Origin: an uncultured Clostridia bacterium
GTDB lineage: Bacteria; Bacillota; Clostridia; Oscillospirales; Ruminococcaceae
DNA: 11,018 bases
Reading direction: 5' to 3'
Assembly (NCBI GenBank): GCA_947628385.1
Contig: CANQZS010000040.1
Location: 1 to 11,018, forward strand
A model generated the notes under the pieces. That model was not told where the DNA came from and made no database searches. It saw nothing but the letters and a program-made list of their open reading frames with translations. This document shows, one piece after another, positions 1-6,104 of the stretch; position 1 is the stretch's first letter, and every line of letters begins with the position of its first letter. The position numbers and the translations under genes are program-made.

Positions 1-305
1 TTTTCTTCATAATGGGCGGAGATATGCTTCTTTCTTTTGAAAAATGGCGGAATTATGAAGAAATTCTGTCTATTTGTACTTTGTTAGCGGTGTCAAGGGA
101 AGAGTCGCCCGAAGACGTGAAAATTCTTGAAAAAACGGCTTCAAAGCTCGGAAAATACGGCACTGCGAGGATCGTTCCGATAGAGACTTTTCCCGTCTCT
201 TCTACGGAAATTCGTGAAAAAATTAAAAATAATTCGGATATATCTTGCTATGTTCCCAAAAATGTAGTAAAATATATATCGGAGCATGGTTTGTATAACG
301 GCTGA
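1..305 (+). CDS. nadD: Nicotinate-nucleotide adenylyltransferase, C-terminal part (5' end outside window)
   Basis: This is the last 100 codons of NadD, which transfers AMP from ATP to nicotinic acid mononucleotide to make deamido-NAD in NAD synthesis. The reading frame is open from base 3, so the ATG at 12 is internal. The visible part opens with FFIMGGDMLLSFEKW, matching the conserved nucleotidyltransferase segment (FIxGxDxL...W). Near the end comes VSSTEIR, the family's conserved (I/V)SSTxIR phosphate-binding signature, followed by the usual YVPKNVVKYISEHGLY tail. The catalytic N-terminal HxGH region lies off the window. Stop is TGA at 303-305, and yqeK starts 22 bases downstream, which is the common nadD-yqeK-rsfS order of Firmicutes. 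Identification is firm; only the start is unknown. Confidence 0.93.
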   Translation, partial: FFIMGGDMLLSFEKWRNYEEILSICTLLAVSREESPEDVKILEKTASKLGKYGTARIVPIETFPVSSTEIREKIKNNSDISCYVPKNVVKYISEHGLYNG

Positions 306-327
306 TGTATGCCTGAGGGGGAATTTT

Positions 328-927
328 ATGTATTCCGCAGAGGAAATTATTGATATTCTTGATATAAGGCTTTCCAAAAAACGCTATCAGCACAGCCTGA
401 ACGTTGCCGATGAAGCCCGCAGGCTTGCGGAGAACTACGATTATTTCGATCCGGAAAAGGCGTATATCACCGGACTTCTTCACGACATCTGCAAGGAGAT
501 ACCCAAGGACGAACAGCTTTCCATGGTAAAGGCTTCGGCTATGGACGTTACAGATGTGGAACTCGTTACGCCGCCCCTTTATCATGCTATTGCCGGCGCG
601 TGGTATTCCGAACAGGTGCTCCATATCCGCGATGAGGACATGCTTAACGCTATCCGCTACCATACTGTGGGACGCGGAGGCATGAGCCGTCTTGAGGAGA
701 TCATATACCTTGCAGATCTCGTCTCCGCAGACAGAGATTACAAGGACGTCAATAAAATGCGCAAGCTCGCATACCAGAGCATTGATAAGGCAATGCTCGA
801 AGCATTGAAATTCTCCATAACCGATGTGGTTGGCAAGGGCTCAATGCTCCCAAGACATTCTATAGAAGCGTATAACCAGTACATTTCAATAAAAAAGAAA
901 GAAAAGGAAAGGACGGAAGCAAAATGA
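328..927 (+). CDS. yqeK: HD-domain hydrolase, YqeK-type Ap4A hydrolase
   Basis: A 199-residue HD-domain metal-dependent phosphohydrolase. YqeK proteins hydrolyse diadenosine tetraphosphate symmetrically to ADP in the cytoplasm; that activity is family knowledge, not visible here. The metal ligands can be read: H22 (RYQHSLNVA), H52-D53 (GLLHDICKE), H86 (LYHAIAGAW), H112 (IRYHTVG) and D130 (YLADLVSADR). The start at 328 is preferred over an in-frame GTG at 286, because GAGGGG at 315-320 sits 7 bases upstream and the family begins just before the helix EEIIDILDIRL. The longer version would overlap nadD and add an unrelated N-terminus. The Lys/Glu-rich C-terminus overlaps rsfS by 4 bases (ATGA), indicating translational coupling. 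Confidence 0.92.
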   Translation: MYSAEEIIDILDIRLSKKRYQHSLNVADEARRLAENYDYFDPEKAYITGLLHDICKEIPKDEQLSMVKASAMDVTDVELVTPPLYHAIAGAWYSEQVLHIRDEDMLNAIRYHTVGRGGMSRLEEIIYLADLVSADRDYKDVNKMRKLAYQSIDKAMLEALKFSITDVVGKGSMLPRHSIEAYNQYISIKKKEKERTEAK

Positions 928-1277
928 CCCGTGACGAGCTGTTAGCGGAAGCCGTGAAGATCCTCGACGAAAAAAAGGCGGAGGATATTCGCGTTATCGA
1001 AATAGGCGACCTGACTATAATTGCCGATTATTTTATAATTGCCAACGGAATTTCTACAACACATACAAAGGCTCTTGCCGATGAGGTGGAGTTCAGGCTG
1101 AAAGAAAAGGGAATGGAGCCGCGGCAGATCCAAGGTAATAATGGCGGCGGCTGGATAGTCATGGACTATTCCGATATTGTGATCCATATATTCTGCAAGG
1201 AAATGAGAGATTTCTATAATCTTGAAAGGCTCTGGAGCGACGGCAGGATCGTTGATATTTCAAAATATCTGAAATAA
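924..1277 (+). CDS. rsfS: Ribosomal silencing factor RsfS
   Basis: A 117-residue RsfS (Iojap/YbeB family) protein of normal length. RsfS binds uL14 on the 50S subunit and blocks subunit joining, lowering translation when nutrients run short. Family signatures are present: ADYFIIANGISTTHTKALADEV (about 34-55) and GWIVMDYSDIVIHIFCKEMRDFYNLERLWSDG (about 76-107), which ends in the typical FYxLExLWxD block. Residues 71-75 (GNNGG) replace the more usual acidic/Gly loop before the conserved GW; this is probably only lineage variation. The ATG is within the ATGA overlap with yqeK and has a purine-rich site (GGACGGAAG) upstream. Its place after nadD and yqeK is the standard operon order. Confidence 0.94.
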   Translation: MTRDELLAEAVKILDEKKAEDIRVIEIGDLTIIADYFIIANGISTTHTKALADEVEFRLKEKGMEPRQIQGNNGGGWIVMDYSDIVIHIFCKEMRDFYNLERLWSDGRIVDISKYLK

Positions 1278-1354
1278 ATAAGGGTATATGTCCGGCGTGG
1301 AGCGTGCTGTTGATATGCCGGTACTTGACCTCCGGAAAGGAACGGCGGCGTTAT

Positions 1355-1735
1355 ATGGAGCTTTCTGAAAATGCTGAAAGAGGAAAAAGAAATGTTGCCG
1401 CTGCGTCGGCTGTTTGTATGCTGATCTCGGTGCTTTCGATATTTACATTTAATATCCTGCTTGCGTGTATCGGCATATTTACGGCGCATTATCTTAAACA
1501 GGGCAGCATTGCCGCAAAGAATGTTTGTATTATTCTCAGAATATCCGATATTCTTGTGTCAGCTGCGCTGATATGGGTATCGTACAGCATAGGCGGTCAG
1601 GAATTATTCAGGATATGCTTCCTGCCTGCCGTGATTTCCGCAGGTCTTGGCATGATGGTCATGCTGATAATTTCAAGCAGCGACGCAAAGGCTTATTTTA
1701 AAGAAGCTTTTGAAATACGGCAAATGAACGGGTAA
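1355..1735 (+). CDS. Small integral membrane protein of unknown function
   Basis: I do not recognise a named family. The 126-residue product has a charged N-terminus (about 1-12), a long hydrophobic stretch at about 13-46 that can hold one or two membrane passes, then segments at about 56-78 and 84-108, and a charged C-terminal tail ending FEIRQMNG. The small-residue-rich first segment, the short KQGSIAAKN loop and the second hydrophobic segment recall the layout of DUF4190-like small membrane proteins; this is a guess from pattern only. An in-frame GTG at 1304 would add 17 mostly Arg/Lys/Leu residues. I prefer ATG 1355, preceded by GGCGG and GGAAAGGAA, though neither site is ideally spaced. 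It lies between rsfS and leuS on the same strand, 77 bases after rsfS, and is probably co-transcribed. Confidence 0.65.
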   Translation: MELSENAERGKRNVAAASAVCMLISVLSIFTFNILLACIGIFTAHYLKQGSIAAKNVCIILRISDILVSAALIWVSYSIGGQELFRICFLPAVISAGLGMMVMLIISSSDAKAYFKEAFEIRQMNG

Positions 1736-1792
1736 TATTCCGTAAAAATAACGCGGTCAATATTTTTTAAATAATAAAAAGGAATGATAACA

Positions 1793-4198
1793 ATGGAAAG
1801 ATACGATTTCGCAGCAACCGAAAAAAAGTGGCAGGATTACTGGGAGGAGCATGAAAGCTTCAAAGCCGTTACAGGCAGCCCTAAAAAGAAATTTTATGCT
1901 CTGGTGGAATTCCCTTATCCGTCGGGACACGGTATGCACGTAGGACATATCAAGGCGTATTCAGGTCTGGAGGTAGTCAGCAGAAAACGCCGTCTTGAGG
2001 GATATAACGTTCTTTTCCCCATCGGATTTGACGCTTACGGACTTCCCACCGAAAATACCGCTATCAAGGACGGTATCCACCCGCGTATCGTTACGGACAG
2101 AAATATTGAAAAATTCACGAATCAGCTTAAAAAAGTAGGCTTCTCCTTTGACTGGTCAAGAGTTATCGACACCACTCAGGAAAGCTATTATAAATGGACG
2201 CAGTGGATATTCCTCAAACTTTTTGAAAACGGACTTGTTTTCCGCGACAAGACTCTTGTAAACTATTGCCCGAGCTGCAAAGTCGTGCTTTCAAACGAGG
2301 ATTCACAGGGCGGCAGGTGCGACGTGTGCCACAGCGAAATTATCCAGAAGTCCAAGGAGGTCTGGTACCTGCGCATTACCGAATATGCCGACAAGCTTTT
2401 ACAGGGACTGGACGAAGTTGATTATCTTCCGAATATCCGTCTCCAGCAGGAGAACTGGATAGGCAAGTCCACAGGCGCATTTGTGAATTTCTCCATTAAG
2501 GAGAACGGCGAGAAGCTGCGCATTTACACCACCCGTCCGGACACGCTCTACGGAGTCACATTCATGGTAATTGCTCCGGAGCACCCTATTATCGAGAAAT
2601 ACCGTGATTCTATTGCAAATATTGCCGCTCTGGACGCTTACAAAGCCGAATGTGCAAAGAAGAGCGAATTCGAGAGGACTCAGCTTGTAAAGGACAAAAC
2701 CGGCGTAAAAATAGACGGTTTGACGGCTATAAATCCCATTAACGGCAAGGAGATCCCCGTCTACATTTCAGACTATGTAATGATGGGCTACGGAACAGGT
2801 GCGATCATGGCTGTTCCCGCACACGATACCCGCGACTATGAATTCGCAAAGAAGTTCGGTATCGACATTATCGAAGTCATCAAGGGCGGGGATATTTCCA
2901 AGGAGGCATACACCGGCGACGGCGAAATGGTGAATTCAGGCGTTCTCAACGGCATAACAAACAAAAAGGACGCCATTGAAAAAATGCTTGAGATCCTTGC
3001 GGAAAAGGGCTGCGGAGAAAAGGGCGTTCAGTACAAAATGAAGGACTGGGCGTTCAACCGTCAGAGATACTGGGGCGAGCCTATACCTATAGTTCATTGT
3101 CCTGAGTGCGGAATGGTTGCCGTTCCATATGATGAGCTTCCGCTGAAGCTTCCTCCGGTGGATAATTTTGAACCCGGTCAGGACGGTGAAAGCCCGCTTG
3201 CAAAGATAGATTCCTTTGTAAACTGCAAGTGTCCCAAGTGCGGCGGAGACGCAAAGCGTGAAACCGATACCATGCCGCAATGGGCAGGATCTTCATGGTA
3301 CTTCCTGCGCTACTGCGATCCCGACAACGACGAAGCTCTCGCTTCAAAGGAAGCTCTGGAATACTGGATGCCTGTAGACTGGTACAACGGCGGTATGGAG
3401 CACGTTACAAGGCATATGATATATTCAAGGTTCTGGCACCATTTTCTGTATGACATCGGCGCGGTAAACACGCCTGAGCCATATGCAAAAAGAACGGCGC
3501 AGGGACTTATCCTCGGTCCCGACGGCGAAAAAATGAGCAAGTCAAAGGGGAATGTTGTTGATCCTAACGATGTTGTGGAAACATACGGCGCGGACGTTCT
3601 GAGAGTTTACGTTCTGTTCATGGGAGACTATGAGCAGGCTGCTCCGTGGAGCGAAAACAGCGTTAAGGGCTGCAAGCGTTTCCTTGACAGGATCTGGGCG
3701 CTTCAGGACAAGCTTATCGACGGCAGCGAGTACCGTCCGGAAATGACCGCCGCTATGCACAAGACCATCAAAAAGGTCTCGGAGGATATTGAAGCAATGA
3801 AATTCAATACCGCCATTGCCGCAATGATGACGCTCCTGAACACGATAGACGGCATTGGAAGCATAAACAAGGCGGAATATAAGTCTCTGCTTATGCTGCT
3901 GAATCCGTTTGCGCCGCATATAACTGAGGAGATCTACAATAACAATTTCGGCGCGATACTCAGCGAACAGCCTTGGGTGACCTACGACGAGGCTCTCTGT
4001 GTAGAAAGCTCCGTAGAAGTCGCAGTTCAGGTAAACGGAAAGATCAAGGCAAAGATAATGGTACCCTCCGACGCGGAACAGCCTGAGGTACTTGAAATTG
4101 CCAAAAAGGACGCAAATGTTGCAGAGATCATTAACGGAAAGACTATCGTAAAGGAAATTTATGTAAAGGGCAGACTTGTAAATATCGTTGTCAAATAA
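1793..4198 (+). CDS. leuS: Leucyl-tRNA synthetase
   Basis: An 801-residue class I aminoacyl-tRNA synthetase that charges tRNA-Leu. The HIGH-type motif is HVGH at 49-52, and KMSKS is at 580-584 (GEKMSKSKGN). Cys pairs C159/C162 and C176/C179 (CPSC...CDVC) form one zinc site; C436/C439 with C478/C480/C483 suggest a second. The CP1 editing domain is present, with TTRPDTLYG near 247-255 and HDTRD at 344-348, whose last Asp corresponds to the editing Asp of the family. The catalytic WAGSSWYFLRY block and the anticodon-binding C-terminus are intact. An ATG at 1784 directly abuts the ribosome binding site AAAAAGGA (1776-1783), so ATG 1793, 9 bases away, is the better start. Only about 50 bases separate it from the preceding gene, too short for a T-box leader. 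Confidence 0.97.
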   Translation: MERYDFAATEKKWQDYWEEHESFKAVTGSPKKKFYALVEFPYPSGHGMHVGHIKAYSGLEVVSRKRRLEGYNVLFPIGFDAYGLPTENTAIKDGIHPRIVTDRNIEKFTNQLKKVGFSFDWSRVIDTTQESYYKWTQWIFLKLFENGLVFRDKTLVNYCPSCKVVLSNEDSQGGRCDVCHSEIIQKSKEVWYLRITEYADKLLQGLDEVDYLPNIRLQQENWIGKSTGAFVNFSIKENGEKLRIYTTRPDTLYGVTFMVIAPEHPIIEKYRDSIANIAALDAYKAECAKKSEFERTQLVKDKTGVKIDGLTAINPINGKEIPVYISDYVMMGYGTGAIMAVPAHDTRDYEFAKKFGIDIIEVIKGGDISKEAYTGDGEMVNSGVLNGITNKKDAIEKMLEILAEKGCGEKGVQYKMKDWAFNRQRYWGEPIPIVHCPECGMVAVPYDELPLKLPPVDNFEPGQDGESPLAKIDSFVNCKCPKCGGDAKRETDTMPQWAGSSWYFLRYCDPDNDEALASKEALEYWMPVDWYNGGMEHVTRHMIYSRFWHHFLYDIGAVNTPEPYAKRTAQGLILGPDGEKMSKSKGNVVDPNDVVETYGADVLRVYVLFMGDYEQAAPWSENSVKGCKRFLDRIWALQDKLIDGSEYRPEMTAAMHKTIKKVSEDIEAMKFNTAIAAMMTLLNTIDGIGSINKAEYKSLLMLLNPFAPHITEEIYNNNFGAILSEQPWVTYDEALCVESSVEVAVQVNGKIKAKIMVPSDAEQPEVLEIAKKDANVAEIINGKTIVKEIYVKGRLVNIVVK

Positions 4199-4261
4199 TA
4201 TTTTCTGATACCTTGCATAAATTTGAACGAAATATTTTGTATAGTTTTTTTCGGATTGCTC

Positions 4262-4291
4262 TTGACAAAATCAGTATCCATGAGGTATAAT
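4262..4291 (+). promoter_or_regulatory. Predicted SigA-type promoter of rpsU
   Basis: A perfect TTGACA (4262-4267) and a perfect TATAAT (4286-4291) are separated by 18 bases. Transcription would start near 4298, giving a leader of about 53 bases before the UUG start of rpsU. This is the strongest vegetative promoter in the window, fitting a ribosomal protein gene uncoupled from leuS upstream. Confidence 0.85.
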
Positions 4292-4318
4292 AGAATAGTT
4301 ATATCATGTATATACAAA

Positions 4319-4342
4319 CCTCTGCCGTATGGCAAAGGGAGG
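4319..4342 (+). promoter_or_regulatory. Possible hairpin covering the rpsU ribosome binding site
   Basis: In the short rpsU leader, CCTC (4319-4322) can pair with GAGG (4339-4342), and TGCC (4323-4326) with GGCA (4331-4334) around a GTAT loop, leaving AAGG as a 4-base bulge. The outer pairing uses the core of the Shine-Dalgarno sequence AAAGGGAGGG (4334-4343). The pairings are seen in the sequence; any role in controlling translation is inference. Confidence 0.35.
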
Positions 4343-4350
4343 GAATTAAA

Positions 4351-4524
4351 TTGGCAGAAATTCGTGTTGGAAAGAACGAATCTCTTGATACCGCTCTCAA
4401 GCGTTTCAAAAGAAGCTGCGCAAAGGACGGCGTTATCGCTGAGGTACGTAAAAGAGAACACTATGAGAAGCCTTCGGTAAAGCGTAAGAAAAAGTCCGAA
4501 GCTGCTCGTAAGCGTAAGTATTAA
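4351..4524 (+). CDS. rpsU: 30S ribosomal protein bS21
   Basis: A 57-residue basic protein, the usual length for Firmicute bS21, which sits near the 3' end of 16S rRNA on the small subunit and helps initiation. The N-terminus AEIRVGKNESLDTALKRFKRSC and the following segment ending HYEKPSVKRKKKSEAARKRK match the family well. Translation starts at a UUG codon: no in-frame ATG fits, the ribosome binding site GGGAGGG lies 7 bases upstream, and the first residues after Met align with bS21 proteins. The gene has its own consensus promoter and terminator, so it is likely a single-gene unit. Here the usual yqeY partner of some Firmicutes does not follow; efp comes next with a separate promoter. Confidence 0.96.
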   Translation: MAEIRVGKNESLDTALKRFKRSCAKDGVIAEVRKREHYEKPSVKRKKKSEAARKRKY

Positions 4525-4635
4525 TTGGTTAATTATCCTGCGGCAGCCTATGCTGTCCTCGGAACCGATCCGCGCGTCAGGGAGGCATTTGCGAGCCGTA
4601 ATGCTGTGCACGGCGGTATATTAACGCTTAATTGC
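4525..4635 (+). other. rpsU 3' trailer, non-coding and probably structured
   Basis: This 111-base segment separates the rpsU stop from its terminator. It can form a hairpin GGCAGC/GCTGTC with CTAT loop (4542-4557) and a second stem GCCGT/ACGGC (4595-4614). An open frame from a TTG at 4525 runs on through the terminator and lacks a ribosome binding site, so I do not call it a gene. The long trailer may be a 3' UTR, a small-RNA source, or the worn remains of something older. No function can be assigned. Confidence 0.4.
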
Positions 4636-4670
4636 AAAAAAGCGGACAGGATATGTTCTGTCCGCTTTTT
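4636..4670 (+). terminator. Intrinsic terminator of rpsU
   Basis: AAAAAAGCGGACAG (4636-4649) pairs with CTGTCCGC and the T-run (4658-4670) around an 8-base loop. The GC part is a perfect 8-bp stem, and the A-run/T-run extends it. Because of the A-run it may also work on the minus strand, although no minus-strand gene is nearby. Confidence 0.9.
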
Positions 4671-4708
4671 AAGTCAAAAAAATTATTGCGGAAAATTTGT
4701 GAAAACAC

Positions 4709-4737
4709 TTGCAATATCATCAAAAATATAGTAAAAT
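4709..4737 (+). promoter_or_regulatory. Predicted SigA-type promoter of efp
   Basis: TTGCAA (4709-4714) and TAAAAT (4732-4737) are spaced by 17 bases in an AT-rich setting just after the rpsU terminator. The transcript would have a leader of about 85 bases. A weak GCTGAT/ATCAGC pairing is possible in the leader, but nothing resembles a known riboswitch. Confidence 0.7.
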
Positions 4738-4829
4738 ATATTTAGGCTGATGTTGTCAGTAGATTTAGAAAAATTTGTAAGATCAGCAACAAAACCGAGG
4801 TAAACACTTCGGAAAGGAAGGTTTAATTT

Positions 4830-5387
4830 ATGATCACAGCAGGCGATTTCAGAAACGGCGTAACATTTGAGGAGGACGGAAACGTTTTGCAGGTAGTCGA
4901 GTTCCAGCATGTAAAGCCCGGAAAAGGCGCTGCATTCGTAAGAACTAAGGTCAAGAACGTTATAACAGGCTCCGTAGTTGAAAAGAGCTACAACCCTTCC
5001 GCAAAGTTCCCTACAGCTTTTGTAGAGAGAAAGGATATGCAGTATTCCTACACCGACGGCGACCTTTATTATTTTATGGATCCTGAGACATATGAGCAGG
5101 TGCCTATCAGCTCGGCGGAGCTTTCCGACAACTTCAAGTTCGTCAAGGAGGAAATGATGTGCAAGGTCTGCTCCTATAAGGGCAAGGTATTTGCGGTAGA
5201 GCCTCCGAACTTTGTTGAGCTCGTTGTTACACAGACAGATCCCGGCTTCAAGGGAGATACTGCTACAAACGCTACAAAGCCGGCTACTCTTGAAACAGGC
5301 GCGGAGATCAAGGTCCCGCTCTTTATCGACGAGGGCGAAACTATCAGGATCGACACAAGAACAGGCGAGTACATGGAGCGTGCATAA
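4830..5387 (+). CDS. efp: Translation elongation factor P
   Basis: A full-length 185-residue EF-P, which binds the ribosome between the P and E sites and relieves stalling at proline runs. The N-terminal KOW-like domain contains FQHVKPGKGAAFVRTK; K32 in KPGKG is the position modified in other bacteria (5-aminopentanol in Bacillus subtilis). Central OB domain: MQYSYTDGDLYYFMDPETYEQ. C-terminal OB domain: GFKGDTATNATKPATLETG, ending in VPLFIDEGETIRIDTRTGEYMERA. A CKVC pair at about 111-114 is a small oddity. The ribosome binding site AGGAAGG (4815-4821) is 8 bases before the ATG. It has its own promoter, and the acidic zinc-ribbon gene follows after 66 bases. No lysyl-modification gene (epmA-like) is in view. 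Confidence 0.97.
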   Translation: MITAGDFRNGVTFEEDGNVLQVVEFQHVKPGKGAAFVRTKVKNVITGSVVEKSYNPSAKFPTAFVERKDMQYSYTDGDLYYFMDPETYEQVPISSAELSDNFKFVKEEMMCKVCSYKGKVFAVEPPNFVELVVTQTDPGFKGDTATNATKPATLETGAEIKVPLFIDEGETIRIDTRTGEYMERA

Positions 5388-5420
5388 GGCTTTGATGTTT
5401 TATATTTAAAACAAAAGCCT
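5387..5420 (+). other. Hairpin over the efp stop codon, no U-tract
   Basis: AGGCTTT (5387-5393) pairs with AAAGCCT (5414-5420), and inside it GTTTTA (5397-5402) pairs with TAAAAC (5407-5412) around a TATT loop. The first paired base is the last base of the efp stop codon. No T-run follows on the plus strand, so it is not a classical terminator. It may stabilise the efp mRNA end or mark a processing point. Confidence 0.55.
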
Positions 5421-5453
5421 ACGGTCCGGTACATCTGAAAAGGAGGAGTTATC

Positions 5454-5870
5454 ATGAATCTTACCGAAAAAGTATCTTATCTTAAAGGACTTATGGACGG
5501 TCTTGAAGTCAGCGAAAATACCAAAGAGGGAAAGATCCTTTCGGTCATAGCTGATATACTTCAGGATATGGCAGTGACGGCTGAGGATATGCAGGATCAG
5601 ATGGACGAGGTCGTTGAGGTAGTAGACATTATCGACGAGGATCTCGGAGAGGTCGAAAAGGATCTTTACGGCTTTGACGATGATGAATGCTGCGACGATG
5701 ACTGCTGCTGTGACGATGAGGACGATGATCTTTATGAAGTCGTTTGTCCGAGCTGCGGCGATACTATCTGCCTGAACGATGGTATGCTTGAGGAAGGCTC
5801 TATGACCTGCCCGGGCTGCGGCGAGCTTCTTGAATTCGATTTTGACGATGATGAAAACGAGGACGAATGA
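5454..5870 (+). CDS. Acidic zinc-ribbon protein, CD1247 N-terminal-domain type
   Basis: A 138-residue, highly acidic cytoplasmic protein. Residues 1-45 (NLTEKVSYLKGLMDGLEVSEN...) match what I remember of the CD1247 N-terminal domain, found beside efp in Clostridia and sometimes mislabelled as AraC-like. Residues about 38-72 are a likely coiled coil rich in Asp/Glu. A low-complexity Asp/Cys linker follows (75-92, with C79, C80, C84-C86). Then comes a zinc ribbon with C98/C101 (CPSC) and C119/C122 (CPGC), and an acidic tail. No helix-turn-helix is visible. Ribosome binding site AAGGAGG (5440-5446) is 7 bases before ATG. It is probably transcribed with efp. Function is unknown; adjacency to EF-P and a zinc ribbon hint at a translation- or RNA polymerase-linked role, which is inference. 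Confidence 0.8.
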   Translation: MNLTEKVSYLKGLMDGLEVSENTKEGKILSVIADILQDMAVTAEDMQDQMDEVVEVVDIIDEDLGEVEKDLYGFDDDECCDDDCCCDDEDDDLYEVVCPSCGDTICLNDGMLEEGSMTCPGCGELLEFDFDDDENEDE

Positions 5871-5903
5871 TCTTTCGCTTTCATGTAAATTGAATATGGA
5901 TAT

Positions 5904-6036
5904 ATGTTTCAGGGCGAGGTGAAATTCCTCACCGGCGGTAATGGAGCGAAAGCTTTTAGTCCGCGAGCGAATAGAAATATACGCAGATCCGGTGCGATCC
6001 CGGAACCGACGGTACAGTCCGGATGAAAGAAACGAT
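5904..6036 (+). promoter_or_regulatory. FMN riboswitch (RFN element) aptamer
   Basis: The segment carries the hallmark conserved blocks of the FMN aptamer: AGGGCGAGGTGAAATTCCTC and ACCGGCGGTA (5911-5940), AGTCCGCGAGCG (5959-5970), GATCCGGTGCGA with TTCCGG-type partners (from about 5985), and ACGGTACAGTCCGGATGAAAG (6009-6029). The closing helix P1 pairs GTTTC (5906-5910) with GAAAC (6029-6033). It senses flavin mononucleotide and lies before a terminator and a riboflavin transporter gene. I see no convincing promoter between 5871 and 5903; a weak one, or read-through from the gene upstream, must supply the transcript. Confidence 0.96.
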
Positions 6037-6053
6037 ACACATTTCAGTGCATT

Positions 6054-6085
6054 ACGCCCGTGAAAATAATTTCACGGGCGTTTTT
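6054..6085 (+). terminator. Riboswitch-controlled intrinsic terminator
   Basis: ACGCCCGTGAAA (6054-6065) pairs perfectly with TTTCACGGGCGT (6070-6081) around an ATAA loop, followed by a T-run. It lies 18 bases after the FMN aptamer and directly before the ribU ribosome binding site AGGAGG (6091-6096). FMN binding is expected to favour this terminator and shut off ribU. Confidence 0.93.
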
Positions 6086-6104
6086 ATTTTAGGAGGTAAT
6101 CATT

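Noticed and set aside
1734..1768. AATATTCCG ... CGG-TC-AATATT followed by a T-run after the small membrane protein gene, resembling a terminator.
   Set aside because: The stem is mostly A-T, has a bulge and a long loop, and no promoter fits between it and leuS. At most it is a weak attenuator; read-through into leuS is more likely.
1736..1792. Possible T-box leader before leuS, as often found in Firmicutes.
   Set aside because: The gap is about 57 bases, far too short, and the T-box core sequence is absent.
4525..4731. Open frame of 68 codons after rpsU.
   Set aside because: It lacks a ribosome binding site, starts with TTG right at the rpsU stop, and runs through an intrinsic terminator and the efp promoter.
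4795..4811. CCGA/TCGG hairpin just before the efp ribosome binding site.
   Set aside because: Only four base pairs with a large loop; likely chance.
5871..5905. Promoter for the FMN riboswitch (TTTCAT/TATATG with 16-base spacer).
   Set aside because: Both hexamers match poorly, and the predicted start would fall within the aptamer's P1 helix.
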